64,000 nucleotides of DNA from Cohnella fermenti (GCF_004801405.1 NZ_SSOB01000007.1:1-64000), one strand, 5' to 3'; positions 41,622 through 50,306 are shown, counted from the stretch's first letter. Numbers and translations are program-made. Notes: generated by a model not told the origin, from the letters alone.

Positions 41622-41744
41622 TTTGTTTAATATTGTCGGACGAGGGTTGAGGGCTGTGACAGGTTGCCGGAAGGTGGGCTGTTGCGGCCCTCTTTGTTGA
41701 GTTGACCTGCTCTCGAATACTCGAGTAATCGCATCCATGTTTTG

Positions 41745-41784
41745 CCCGGGTAATATTGATTCTTTATTTTTACCCGGGTATAAT
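41745..41784 (+). promoter_or_regulatory. promoter overlapped by two CCCGGGTA operators
   Basis: TTGATT (41757-41762), 16-base spacer, TATAAT (41779-41784). A CCCGGGTAA element (41745-41753) lies just upstream of the -35 and a palindromic TACCCGGGTA (41771-41780) overlaps the -10. The two elements together form an inverted repeat (CCCGGGTAA / TTACCCGGG). A repressor bound here would block transcription of the DUF2239 gene. Confidence 0.65.
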
Positions 41785-41812
41785 TATCGAGACAGTCAGG
41801 GAGGAGATCGGC

Positions 41813-42424
41813 ATGAGCAATGCCCTAGCGGGCTTTTACTGCACGGCATTTTTGGGTGAGGGAGTTGTCGCCAGCGGTTCGTTACAGCACGTTGTTGCTA
41901 CAGTGAAGGATGCTCTGGGTGACAGAGACCTCGCACGGTTGCTTTTATTTGACGATTCCACGGGGAAGCCGGCAGATGTTGATTTTCGTGGGAGAATAGA
42001 TGATGTGCTCAAACGATTGGGAGAACAGTTTGGCGAATTGCCCGATGAGGAAGTGAATGACCAGCCTGCACGACGGGTCGGCCGACCCAAGCTGGGGGTT
42101 GTTTCCGGTGAGGTTACGTTATTGCCGCGGCATTGGGAATGGCTCAAGAGTCAACCTGGAGGGGCGTCGGTCACATTACGAAAGCTCATTGACGAGGCTC
42201 GCCGTGCCGGAGCAACACAGAGCCATATCCGAGAGTCGCAAGAAGCGGCATATAACTTTATGACCGCTATGGCCGGGAACTTCCCTCAATACGAAGAAGC
42301 GCTGCGGGCATTGTATGCCGGTGATTCGGATCGTTTTTACCGCTTCATCGATGGCTGGGCGCCTGATATCAGAAGCTATGTCAAAAGGTTAGCCGTTAAT
42401 GCATTCCCCGAAGAGCACTTATGA
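41813..42424 (+). CDS. DUF2239 family protein
   Basis: Protein of 203 aa belonging to DUF2239, function unknown. Signature in the middle: R-R-V-G-R-P-K-L-G-V-V-S-G-E-V-T-L-L-P-R, then H-W-E-W-L-K-S-Q-P-G-G-A-S-V-T-L-R-K-L-I-D-E-A-R. The R-P-K-L-G and R-K-L-V/I-D-E-A-R parts resemble a short DNA-binding or helix-pair motif. GGGAGGAG precedes ATG 41813. The family is best known from Proteobacteria, so transfer is possible. Its promoter is overlapped by CCCGGG operators, and the next gene starts 33 bases after it. Confidence 0.85.
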   Translation: MSNALAGFYCTAFLGEGVVASGSLQHVVATVKDALGDRDLARLLLFDDSTGKPADVDFRGRIDDVLKRLGEQFGELPDEEVNDQPARRVGRPKLGVVSGEVTLLPRHWEWLKSQPGGASVTLRKLIDEARRAGATQSHIRESQEAAYNFMTAMAGNFPQYEEALRALYAGDSDRFYRFIDGWAPDIRSYVKRLAVNAFPEEHL

Positions 42425-42456
42425 AATGAAAGAATGAATTGAAGGAGAACCTGATT

Positions 42457-43359
42457 ATGAATATTCTAAAAGTCAACGGCGTCGAGCTGGCCTATGACAG
42501 CTTCGGCAACGAGAATGACGAGGCTATTGTCCTTATCGCTGGGCTTGGAACCCAGATGATTCGATGGACAGTTCCGTTCTGTCGGATGCTGGCGGCGCGG
42601 GGCTTTCGCGTCATCCGCTTTGACAATCGCGACGTAGGCGGTTCGACACACTTTAGCCATTATCGGACGCTGGATTTTGACGCACTGGCAACTGCTCTCC
42701 TGTCAGGACAGCGACCGGACATCCCTTACACTCTCGATGATATGGCAGGCGACGCTATCGGACTGCTCGATGCCCTTTCAATTGATCGGGCACATTTCGT
42801 TGGCAGGTCGATGGGCGGAATGATCGCCCAGATTGCCGCCAGCGAGTACCCTGAACGGGCTTTATCCCTCACCTCCATTATGTCCAGCTCCGGTAATCCC
42901 GCTCTGCCGCAAGCTTCCTCTGATGTCATGGCGATGATGACTAAGCGGGCGCCGAACCCATTTGACGATGAAGCGGGATTTGTGGCGCACAGCCTCTCTT
43001 TTGCCAAACGCATAGCTGGCACCGGCTATACGTTCGAAGAAGACGCTTATCGGACACTCATTCTGAAGGAAGTCCAGCGAGCCTACGATCCAGGCAGTAT
43101 CGGGCGACAAATTGCTGCGATCGCTGTCTCCGGTGACCGTCGTCCGCGGCTGGCGGCCATAAAGGTACCGGCGCTTGTCATTCATGGGATGGACGATCCC
43201 CTGTTCGTCTCGGCTTGTGGCGAGGACACGGCTGCTGCAATCCCGGGTGCTGAGCTAATGTTGGTTGAAGGCATGGGACACGACCTGCCGCACCAACTGT
43301 ACAGCGCAACCGCTGATGGCATAGAGCGAACGGCACGTCGCAATAGTGGACGCCGATGA
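42457..43359 (+). CDS. alpha/beta hydrolase
   Basis: Hydrolase of 300 aa with the alpha/beta fold. Order of motifs: V-L-I-A-G-L-G (oxyanion), R-F-D-N-R-D-V-G-G-S, the nucleophile elbow H-F-V-G-R-S-M-G-G (Ser), an acid in H-G-M-D-D-P-L and the His in G-M-G-H-D-L. The R-F-D-N-R-D-x-G-x-S segment is typical of the aclacinomycin methylesterase-like subgroup. AAGGAG lies before ATG 42457. The stop overlaps the WYL regulator start (ATGA), giving a coupled operon. Substrate unknown. Confidence 0.9.
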   Translation: MNILKVNGVELAYDSFGNENDEAIVLIAGLGTQMIRWTVPFCRMLAARGFRVIRFDNRDVGGSTHFSHYRTLDFDALATALLSGQRPDIPYTLDDMAGDAIGLLDALSIDRAHFVGRSMGGMIAQIAASEYPERALSLTSIMSSSGNPALPQASSDVMAMMTKRAPNPFDDEAGFVAHSLSFAKRIAGTGYTFEEDAYRTLILKEVQRAYDPGSIGRQIAAIAVSGDRRPRLAAIKVPALVIHGMDDPLFVSACGEDTAAAIPGAELMLVEGMGHDLPHQLYSATADGIERTARRNSGRR

Positions 43360-44303
43360 ATAAAACCGAGCGAATGTTGGCCATCGTTATTGAGCTGCAG
43401 CGCAAAGGGGTGCTGCGGGCCGAGGATTTGGCCGGCCGGTTCGAGACGAGCGTTCGCACGATTTACCGCGATATGCAGGCGCTTAGCGAGATGGGCGTTC
43501 CGGTGGCAGGCGCGCCGGGCGTAGGCTACTCCCTGATGGAGGGCTACTTCCTGCCCCCGGTAAGCTTCACGGCGGAGGAAGCGACGGCGCTGCTCGTTGG
43601 GGCGGACTTCGTCGAACTGAGGCTGGATGCGGAGTACGGCTCGAGCGCCCGCAGCTCGCAGGAGAAGATCGAGGCCATTTTGCCGGAAAATGTACTTGAG
43701 GAAACAGCTCGGTTGCGATCAGCGATCCGGCTGCTGAACGATAGAACGGCGAGAACGCGCGGGGAGGAGAAGGAGACGTTCGAGCAACTGCGGCGGGCGA
43801 TTGTGCGGAAGCGCAAGATTCGTTTCCACTATTCCAAGAACCTGCCGGGACCGGATGGAAGCCGCCACAGCGAGCGAACGGCCGACCCTTACGGGCTCGT
43901 TTTGTCTCAGGGGGCGTGGGTGCTTGTCGCGTTCTGCGAGCTGAGGGGCGATATTCGCCACTTTCGGCTGTCCCGCATGAACGAGCTCGTCGTGCTTGAT
44001 GCCTCGTTTGAAGTGCTTCCCGGCTTTACCCTTCAGGACCGACGGCCCGCGGACAACCGGAACGTCATCGTGCGGATGCTGGTCGATCCGGCTGTTGCGG
44101 ACCTGGTTCAAGGGGCGGACAACTTCTATATGGAGACGTTCGAGCCGGGGGAGGAAGGCTGGCTGGCGATGTTCCGCGTCCGGCAGGTCGAGGAGCTGCT
44201 TCAGTGGACGCTCGGCTGGGGAGCAGCGGTGCGCGTGCTGGAGCCGGAATCGCTGCGGGATCGAATGCGCGAAGAAATCGACAACATGCGGCAAAGGTAC
44301 TGA
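43356..44303 (+). CDS. WYL-domain transcriptional regulator
   Basis: Regulator of 315 aa. N-terminal HTH_11/DeoR-like domain (about 1-60) with V-L-R-A-E-D-L-A-G-R-F-E-T-S-V-R-T-I-Y-R-D; the WYL ligand-binding domain (about 135-225) has R-K-I-R-F-H-Y and A-D-P-Y-G-L-V-L, with the family W-Y-L seen here as W-V-L-V-A-F; a C-terminal WCX domain follows. Overlaps the hydrolase gene by 4 bases and precedes the DinB gene, which it may control. Confidence 0.9.
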   Translation: MNKTERMLAIVIELQRKGVLRAEDLAGRFETSVRTIYRDMQALSEMGVPVAGAPGVGYSLMEGYFLPPVSFTAEEATALLVGADFVELRLDAEYGSSARSSQEKIEAILPENVLEETARLRSAIRLLNDRTARTRGEEKETFEQLRRAIVRKRKIRFHYSKNLPGPDGSRHSERTADPYGLVLSQGAWVLVAFCELRGDIRHFRLSRMNELVVLDASFEVLPGFTLQDRRPADNRNVIVRMLVDPAVADLVQGADNFYMETFEPGEEGWLAMFRVRQVEELLQWTLGWGAAVRVLEPESLRDRMREEIDNMRQRY

Positions 44304-44367
44304 CAAACTTATGTCAGGAGCCGTGTTGTATGCTGGAGCCAACTCAGTTCAAAGGAGTGGTTCGGCA

Positions 44368-44967
44368 ATGGATACGAAGGAAACGTTGCGCAGGTTCGAG
44401 GACACCGTGAATGGATACATTCAGGAATTGGAGGGCTTCAGCCTGGAGCAACTGCTATGGAAGCCTGCAGAAGATGAATGGTCGCTTGGCCAGATGCATA
44501 TGCATTTGATCCTCTCTGCACAATTTATGCAATTGCGGAATGCAGCACTGTGCCTTGCGCCGCCGAATGACGTTCCGGAAGGCTCGCCTGCGGGCAAGAC
44601 AGAGCAGGGGGAGGGCTTGTTCCAGGCGGGAAGCTTCCCTCCGGTGCGCATTCAAGTCCCCCCATCGCCACAGTACACGCCGCCGCAGCCGGAGAGCAAG
44701 GAACAAATCGCAGACGGGCTGCGCGATACGTTGAGTCGGATGACCGAGATCGAGCAGATGGTGGCGGCTGTGTTCAATTCGGATGCCCAAGACCTATCGA
44801 AGCCCGGCAAGGACGCAGCACGCCGGCTCGCACACAATACGGTTGTTCACCCGCGGCTTGGCGGCTTGAATGCGCTCGAATGGTTCCAACTGGTTGAGAT
44901 GCATTACCGCCACCACCTGCTGCAGAAGCAGCGGCTGGTCGACGCTTGGAGGCAGGCGCGTGCATGA
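44368..44967 (+). CDS. DinB family protein
   Basis: Protein of 199 aa with the four-helix DinB/YfiT-like fold, a metal-binding scaffold used for thiol transfer (bacillithiol enzymes) or damage response. The first His lies in Q-M-H-M-H-L, the others in M-H-Y-R-H-H-L-L-Q-K near the C-terminus, forming a three-His site. ATG 44368 has AAAGGAG 10 bases upstream. Last gene of the hydrolase, WYL, DinB operon. Confidence 0.87.
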   Translation: MDTKETLRRFEDTVNGYIQELEGFSLEQLLWKPAEDEWSLGQMHMHLILSAQFMQLRNAALCLAPPNDVPEGSPAGKTEQGEGLFQAGSFPPVRIQVPPSPQYTPPQPESKEQIADGLRDTLSRMTEIEQMVAAVFNSDAQDLSKPGKDAARRLAHNTVVHPRLGGLNALEWFQLVEMHYRHHLLQKQRLVDAWRQARA

Positions 44968-44968
44968 G

Positions 44969-45105
44969 GTTGTGCAGAGGTATCGGGCGCAGTCTGACTT
45001 GATTGACAAACTGATGGCCGCAGTTGCCTTACCGAAAAATATTGATGTTCAGGTCGGCACGATACACGGCTTCCATGGCGACGAGTGTGACATCATATTT
45101 TCAAC
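44969..45105 (+). pseudogene. fragment of a DNA2/NAM7-type helicase
   Basis: About 45 codons in frame read V-Q-R-Y-R-A-Q-S-D-L-I-D-K-L and V-G-T-I-H-G-F-H-G-D-E-C-D-I-I-F-S, the motif V and VI neighbourhood (R-A-Q, V-G-T-x-H-x-F-Q-G-D-E) of superfamily 1 helicases. No start and no remaining domains are present. It begins right behind the DinB stop. Confidence 0.75.
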
Positions 45106-45330
45106 AAAGTCATCCCATACTCATTCGTAACAAAGTTCATGTCTGAATCCCGGGAAACCAGTACCAAATTAGCTGTAAAGGCAGTTGCAATAATGAGCGC
45201 ATCAGGAGTTTTTATTTTCCGCCCCTTGCTTCTCTGCTCGATTTGCATGGAGGCTGCTTTTCTTGCGACAGCGGAATCGACATGTATCATATGCCTAAGG
45301 GAAAAAAGCCTTTCTGCGATTAAGAACTGA
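45093..45330 (-). pseudogene. fragment of a VapC-type PIN toxin
   Basis: Leftward, the last about 78 codons of a PIN-domain protein: I-H-V-D-S-A-V-A-R-K-A, K-I-K-T-P-D-A-L-I-I-A-T-A, L-V-L-V-S-R-D-S-D-M-N-F. The second half of the acidic site (P-D-A and R-D-x-D) is there, but the N-terminal strand with the first catalytic Asp is missing, so no active nuclease can be made. Confidence 0.75.
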
Positions 45331-45378
45331 TTGTGCCTGACACCGCTCAGTACTTCACATTCGGTAATCGTCGGGCTT

Positions 45379-45515
45379 CGGTTCGTGGAGGAACTGAGGC
45401 AAATCCAGGGCAAGGAGCTGCTGTTCCAACAAGGAATGCTGCAACTGCTTGGAAGCATTCTGCATGCGTTGCTGCGATCGGGGGTCAATTCGGCGGCCTT
45501 GCTTCGCGGCGGCAA
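45379..45515 (+). pseudogene. fragment of a YtdP-type AraC regulator
   Basis: This 137-bp piece aligns without gaps to 31917-32053 inside the AraC sensor-regulator gene; by eye 19 differences (about 85% identity), many at third codon positions. It reads R-F-V-E-E-L-R-Q-I-Q-G-K-E-L-L-F-Q-Q-G-M. It lacks both sensor and HTH, and joins directly to an unrelated remnant on its right. Confidence 0.85.
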
Positions 45516-45815
45516 AACGATTACGAGTATACGCATGAAACAAGAGGAACCGACAGCCTGGATTCAGGACCTGGCCAATGCGGTTCACGCCCAGCAAGTC
45601 AGCTGGGACGGTAAACAGGAGGTATATGTACTGGCGCTTCCCGAAGGAACGATCAAAATAACGGAGAGCGTGCCTGCTATGGGAGAACACTGGGCGAATC
45701 CGCAAGCAGGAGATCTTCCGATGGGACCTGTCTACGGGGTACATGATGGCAAACTGGTGTTCCTGGAATTTATGATTGCGCAAGAGGATTTTATCAACGG
45801 GGTAGACCATACCAA
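45516..45815 (+). pseudogene. remnant of a TTHB210-like (DUF5602-type) protein
   Basis: The same open frame continues with W-I-Q-D-L-A-N-A-V, G-T-I-K-I-T-E-S-V-P-A-M-G-E-H-W and P-M-G-P-V-Y-G-V-H-D-G-K-L-V-F-L-E-F-M-I. This matches the pattern of small TTHB210-like proteins. N-terminal and C-terminal parts are missing. Family assignment is from memory of the pattern and is tentative. Confidence 0.5.
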
Positions 45816-45960
45816 GCCTTGCCCCAGGTCAAACCGCCGACCTGCGACCTGCAGATATTCGAAGCGCTTACATGCGGATGGGTGTCGAATCTTACGATTG
45901 GGGGAAAATATACAGCAGGCGGATCATCCCATCCTCTCCCGGGTTTTCGAATGGACTGTT

Positions 45961-45989
45961 GAAATGGTATCATATTATGATACCATTTC
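45961..45989. promoter_or_regulatory. perfect 13-bp palindrome, probable operator
   Basis: GAAATGGTATCAT / ATGATACCATTTC (45961-45973 / 45977-45989) around a 3-base centre, about 60 bases before the next gene. No U-run follows, so operator rather than terminator. Confidence 0.55.
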
Positions 45990-46051
45990 GCGTTATTCTG
46001 TCCCTAGCGGACCAGGTTAAGAACCTAATCCACTAAGGAGGAGGAACGGAA

Positions 46052-46528
46052 TTGGCTTATCTCGTGGACTTCAAGAATGTCTCGACCGTCGGCTTGGAAT
46101 CCTCGCCGGTCGCCGGAGCGCTGGCCGGCTTGCGCGCCAACGAAGCCCGTTACTTTATGAACAAGTACCAGCATGAATTCACGGTGGTGCCGGCCAGCGA
46201 GAGCCAGGACACCATGGAGTACGTGAACCGCGTGCTGAAGGAAGAACGGGGGCTGGAGTTCGCGGCGAGGCCCCTGGAGACGTCGACATTGCAAGTGGAC
46301 AATATTCGGTGGACGTTTGTCTTCTACGAGGACGGTCTGGCGATCAATGTGCTGTACACGCTGGACGACCCGAAGAAGCGGGCCGTCGGCATGAAGCTCT
46401 CGGAAGGTATGGACGTGCCGCAGGAGCTTGAAGGGAAGTTCAAGTTCGCCCGGCAGAAGTCGAAGCTGGCCGGCACGATCCGGGGCACGTTCTTCGTGAT
46501 CAAAGGGGAGTACGAGCTCGATCTCTGA
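46052..46528 (+). CDS. conserved hypothetical protein, 158 aa
   Basis: Soluble protein without known domain; I recall similar sequences as conserved hypotheticals in Paenibacillus but can name no function. N-terminal part M-A-Y-L-V-D-F-K-N-V-S-T-V-G-L-E-S, then L-R-A-N-E-A-R-Y-F-M-N-K-Y-Q-H-E-F; the second half is beta-rich. The start is TTG with AAGGAGGAGG upstream. It has its own palindromic operator candidate and a very strong terminator, so it is a single-gene unit. Confidence 0.75.
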   Translation: MAYLVDFKNVSTVGLESSPVAGALAGLRANEARYFMNKYQHEFTVVPASESQDTMEYVNRVLKEERGLEFAARPLETSTLQVDNIRWTFVFYEDGLAINVLYTLDDPKKRAVGMKLSEGMDVPQELEGKFKFARQKSKLAGTIRGTFFVIKGEYELDL

Positions 46529-46530
46529 AT

Positions 46531-46570
46531 CGCAAGAAAGCCGCCGGAGAGCTCCGGCGGCTTTCTTGCG
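46531..46570 (+). terminator. strong terminator
   Basis: An 18-bp perfect stem (46531-46548 / 46553-46570, core GCCGCCGGA / TCCGGCGGC) with a 4-base loop; the descending arm carries CTTTCTTG. Three bases past the stop codon. Confidence 0.9.
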
Positions 46571-46803
46571 GTTGTGACCCCCTGCAATGAATATGTAGAG
46601 TATGAGGTGGACCATCCCGTCCAGCCGGAGGCTCCTGATCCAAAGGTCATCGATCTGGCAAGCGTATAGCATCGCGGAGAGACGGTCGAATGAGGAGGAG
46701 CCCCCCACTGTGTTTTCCGCGCAGATGAGGCTCGCTTCCATGTTATACTGTAGGCTAAGGCAGCACCCTGCAACCTTGAGAAGACGAAGGAAGGAGAGGC
46801 GGA

Positions 46804-47457
46804 ATGGAGCAGCTAACCATCATTATCGCCGACGATCAATTGCTGACCAGAGAAGGGCTGCGCACGATCCTCGACCTGGAGGACGATATGCAGGTTGTCG
46901 GCGTCGCGAAGAACGGACGGGAAGCCTGCGAGCTGGCGGAGGCGCTGCGGCCGGATCTTGCTCTGCTCGATATTCAGATGCCGGTAATGGACGGGATCTC
47001 CGCGCTGAAGCGCATCAAGGCAAGCTGCCCGAACACGCGCGTTCTCGTGCTGACCACCTTCATCGATACGGATTATATTGTGGATGCGATGGCAAGCGGA
47101 GCGAGCGGCTACATGCTGAAGGACATGGACGGGGACAAAATGCTGGCGTCGATCCGCGACGTAGCGACCGGCCAGTTCGTGCTTCCGGCCGCCGTCGCCG
47201 CCAAGCTGGCGATGCGGATGAGCGCCATGGCGGGAGAACGCGGGGAACTGCGGGAATCGGATCTGAAGCGTCTGCAGTTGACCGAACGGGAGCGCGAGAT
47301 CGCCCGGCTGATCATGAGAGGGCTGAACAACCGGGAGATCGCGGACACGCTTCACGTGGCCGAAGGAACGGCGCGCAATTACATCAGCAATCTGTACGGC
47401 AAGCTCGATGTCGTGGACAGGGCGCAAGCGATCGTCAAGCTCCAGAGCTTGTTCTGA
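46804..47457 (+). CDS. NarL/LuxR-family response regulator, orphan
   Basis: Response regulator of 217 aa. Receiver domain (1-120) with D-D near the N-terminus, phospho-acceptor Asp in L-A-L-L-D-I-Q-M-P and Lys in M-L-K-D; C-terminal LuxR HTH (about 155-215) with L-T-E-R-E-R-E-I-A-R-L-I and N-R-E-I-A-D-T-L-H-V-A-E-G-T-A-R-N-Y-I. AAGGAGAGG precedes the ATG. No sensor kinase gene lies beside it, which is unusual for this family. Confidence 0.92.
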   Translation: MEQLTIIIADDQLLTREGLRTILDLEDDMQVVGVAKNGREACELAEALRPDLALLDIQMPVMDGISALKRIKASCPNTRVLVLTTFIDTDYIVDAMASGASGYMLKDMDGDKMLASIRDVATGQFVLPAAVAAKLAMRMSAMAGERGELRESDLKRLQLTEREREIARLIMRGLNNREIADTLHVAEGTARNYISNLYGKLDVVDRAQAIVKLQSLF

Positions 47458-47511
47458 ACCGGGGAGCGGCCCGAAGGAAGCCCGCACCGCCGGCGTGCCT
47501 GCCCCGGAGCG

Positions 47512-48198
47512 TCATCGCGACTTCGGGAAGAACTGCTGAAGCCATCCGCCGAATCCATGCGCATTCCTGGATTGAATGAGGACAACTCCCTCGCCTTTGA
47601 ACCGGCAGACCATGATTTCGCCGGAGGTGAACGTATTCAGCCACCCTTGAGCGGCGCGCTGCACGTTATATTCTACATAGGACGGCCAAGCGACAAGGTG
47701 CTGGCTGTCGACGATAACCTCCTCGTGCGGGGCAAGGTTGATGGCATGGATCGCGCCGAAGGAAGAGATAAACACCGTTCCGCGACCGCTGATCTCAAGG
47801 ATAAAGAAGCCTTCGCCGGAGAACAGGCCTTTCCTTAGGTTTTGCATCTTGGTCGATACCTGAATGCCGCTCGTCCCGGCCAGGAAGCCATCCTTCTGAA
47901 CGAAGAGAGAATATGTACCGTCAAGCTCCACCGCTTGGACGTCTCCGATCGTGCTCGGGGCAAGCAGCACCTCCCCGCCTCCTCGCGCGGCTGTAAGCTC
48001 CTGGAAGAAGAACTTCTCCCCGCTGAGCATCCGGCCGAGTCCCTTCAACAGGCCGCCGTCGACGGTCCCGCGAATATCGATTGAAGGAGACATGGACACC
48101 ATGGCGTTCATCTCCGCCTTGAGGGATTCCCCGCTGTCGAGCTGTACTTTTACAAGTGGAAAGGAGTGCCCATACATGATCTCGTGCTTCATCAACAT
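47512..48198 (-). CDS. AIM24 / TIGR00266 family protein
   Basis: Protein of 228 aa with the AIM24 beta-roll pattern: L-K-A-E-M-N-A-M-V-S-M-S near 30, V-D-G-G-L-L-K-G-L-G-R-M-L-S-G-E at about 50-65, then G-E-V-L-L-A-P and G-E-G-F-F-I-L-E-I-S-G-R-G-T-V-F-I. Function in bacteria is unknown. The start ATG follows AAGGAAGG. It is convergent with the NarL regulator. Confidence 0.88.
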   Translation of the reverse strand: MLMKHEIMYGHSFPLVKVQLDSGESLKAEMNAMVSMSPSIDIRGTVDGGLLKGLGRMLSGEKFFFQELTAARGGGEVLLAPSTIGDVQAVELDGTYSLFVQKDGFLAGTSGIQVSTKMQNLRKGLFSGEGFFILEISGRGTVFISSFGAIHAINLAPHEEVIVDSQHLVAWPSYVEYNVQRAAQGWLNTFTSGEIMVCRFKGEGVVLIQSRNAHGFGGWLQQFFPKSR

Positions 48199-48565
48199 GC
48201 ACCTTCCTTGCGATTATAATGGCGAACGCTGGAACCTATCGTCTAAATTCCGGATATCCTCGCAATTGGCTCCAACTGTAGTATAGCATTTTCCAAATTC
48301 AATTCGGGAACGGAATGCCTGTTGGACGTATTATCCGATTCCTCCTTCCCGGTTTCTGTTAATAGCGAAGCATGCAATGACGACTGAGTTATAGCGTCAG
48401 TCTTGCACACACGCCTTCGACAGTATCCTCTTCATCCGTCATGAAACAGGGTATACAGGCTATTGGGCCCCAATATTTTGATCAAGTTTCTTTACAGTAC
48501 CGCTGGTAGTAGAAGCTCTAAGACGATTAAAAGGGAAAATTGTTAAAAGAGGAGCGCTGCTTACG
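48199..48565. other. gap without recognised features
   Basis: AT-richer intergenic region of 367 bases between the divergent AIM24 gene and the AT-rich gene at 48566. It must hold promoters for both sides, but I saw no clear -35/-10 pair, no inverted repeat and no coding remnant. Confidence 0.5.
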
Positions 48566-49216
48566 ATGTTATCTTATAACCGCATAGGAAAGTTAATGGT
48601 ACTAATAATAGTCCTAATTGTAGGAATATTTGCTGTTCAAATGTTCTTTAAGGCAGAATTGCCTTTGGCATCTGGACAACAGAATGGATCTATCTCTACT
48701 GAGAATTTAAGAACGGTAGAGGTCGCATCCAACTATGTAACTTTTAATGAACCAGAGAAGCTGGATCAATTTGCTGATGCTATTGTTTTAGCGACGGTTC
48801 AAAATGATTTTCTGAATAACCAACACATTGTGACTACTTATCCGGATGGCAATATTCAGGACTTTTATACTTTGACAGATATCAAGATTGCTCGTGTGAT
48901 TAAGGAATCCACGAATGGAGACATTAATGAGGGCGAGATCTTGTCTATTATCGAGCCTGTTGGCTTAGTTGAAGAAACGCATACAAAACTGATAGCGGAA
49001 GATTATAGTAATATGCAAAAAGGAGAATACATTCTGATCTTTCTAAAGAGAAATAGCTTGGGACAGTACGCCATTTTTAATTTGAATAATGGCAAGTTTG
49101 ATTTGGATTCTGTTCAAAAGAAGAATGCTGGCACAGTATCTGAATCTGATAAGCTTCATGAGGAGCTCAAAGACGCGCTGTTTGCAAAGTATGATTTAAC
49201 TGAAGCGAATGAATAA
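48566..49216 (+). CDS. membrane-anchored extracytoplasmic hypothetical protein
   Basis: Protein of 216 aa with an N-terminal transmembrane anchor or uncleaved signal (about 9-29, K-L-M-V-L-I-I-V-L-I-V-G-I-F-A-V). The rest is soluble and faces outside, with a beta-rich core (A-D-A-I-V-L-A-T-V, D-F-Y-T-L-T-D-I-K-I-A-R-V-I-K) and a charged helical tail. No cysteine pair and no recognised family. Base composition is clearly lower in GC than the flanking genes, suggesting transfer. AAGAGGAG precedes the ATG at about 11 bases. Confidence 0.7.
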   Translation: MLSYNRIGKLMVLIIVLIVGIFAVQMFFKAELPLASGQQNGSISTENLRTVEVASNYVTFNEPEKLDQFADAIVLATVQNDFLNNQHIVTTYPDGNIQDFYTLTDIKIARVIKESTNGDINEGEILSIIEPVGLVEETHTKLIAEDYSNMQKGEYILIFLKRNSLGQYAIFNLNNGKFDLDSVQKKNAGTVSESDKLHEELKDALFAKYDLTEANE

Positions 49217-49529
49217 TTATGCGGTTATCCCGACCCTGATCTAAGGAGGGGGCAACTTTTCATCCGAAGGCGGTTCTTCTCTAAGGTTCTGCTCCGCTAT
49301 GCTTCAACTATCGAAAATGCAATCAGGAGCGACACCGCAATGTCGGAAGTGACATCGGAAGCGAAATCCGGGGGTCATCTCTTTAGCATGCCAAAAGCCT
49401 ATTGAACTCGATTATTCTTATGAAGTGTGGTCGCAACGATTACTGGTACAACATGTCCAAGAGCATGCTGTAAAAGAAGGTCATGAATGTTTGGCTAGAA
49501 TGTCCGCTAGCAGTGTGAGTGCCTAGTAC
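49217..49529. other. gap without recognised features
   Basis: 313 bases between the membrane-anchored protein and the decayed response regulator. No frame gives a convincing protein and no terminator is clear; possibly further eroded gene remains. Confidence 0.4.
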
Positions 49530-50053
49530 TAGGCCTTGGTGAACACCCGGTTCCGGTTCGTGACGAACGGCTTGAGAATATCGAATTCCTTGGCCGTCAG
49601 CCGGACTTCCTGCCCCTTCTTCTTCACAGAGTACTTCTCGAAGTCCAATACAAGATCCCCACTGCCTACTGACGGCTTCGGCGGCTTACGCTCCGCGCCG
49701 GAGTACACCGTGGCTTCGAATAGCCGCCTTCATCCGGGCGGCCAACTCAATCGTTGAGAACGGCTTCTGGATGTAGTCGTTCGCTCCTAACCGAGACTGA
49801 GCGCCTTGTCGACATACCCCTTCTTGGCCGACATGATGAGAATCGGAACTCTGTTTCTCTCCCGAATACTGCGAGTCATGCCGTCGATCTCCGGCAGCGT
49901 CGAATCGACAAGGACAAGGTCGTCGTCCTTGTTCGGGAACAGCGCCAATTCTTGCACGCCATCCGTTGCCTCGTCAATCAGGAAGCGTTCGCGGTTTAAC
50001 ACGCTGCGCAGCATCTCGATGATGGAGGGGGAGTCTTCTATAATTAAGATTCA
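49530..50053 (-). pseudogene. decayed OmpR-family response regulator
   Basis: Leftward from 50053, I-L-I-I-E-D-S-P-S-I-I-E-M-L-R-S opens a receiver domain, continued by D-L-V-L-V-D-S-T-L-P-E-I-D-G-M (phospho-acceptor Asp) and V-P-I-L-I-M-S-A-K-K-G-Y. Near 49790 the frame changes into G-A-N-D-Y-I-Q-K-P-F-S, and a further shift leads into the winged-helix start L-V-L-D-F-E-K-Y-S-V-K-K, L-T-A-K-E-F-D-I-L. It stops at the N-R-V-F-T-K segment, before the recognition helix. Two frameshifts, no start codon and a missing end make it a pseudogene. Confidence 0.8.
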
Positions 50054-50306
50054 ATGTGCCCCGGACATGACTCCCCCGCCATTTCCCATAAAGTCTTGTT
50101 CCATCATATCGGAAAATAGGCTCTTTAGGCTTAAGGGTGTGGGTGTCCGTTATTTTCGCCGATATGCCGATATAATGTGTACTAGATTGGTGTTACCGAC
50201 GAGTCTCCATTATAATTAGTTTTGCAAATATCTTGAACGGGTCTTTTATAGAACAGGATATACTACAAGGCTCCATCTATACTCTTTTGTTCAAGGAGGA
50301 TTCTCG

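Noticed and set aside
46025-46741. 238-codon leftward frame across the 158-aa gene and its terminator
   Set aside because: It would be translated through an 18-bp terminator stem and has no start signal.
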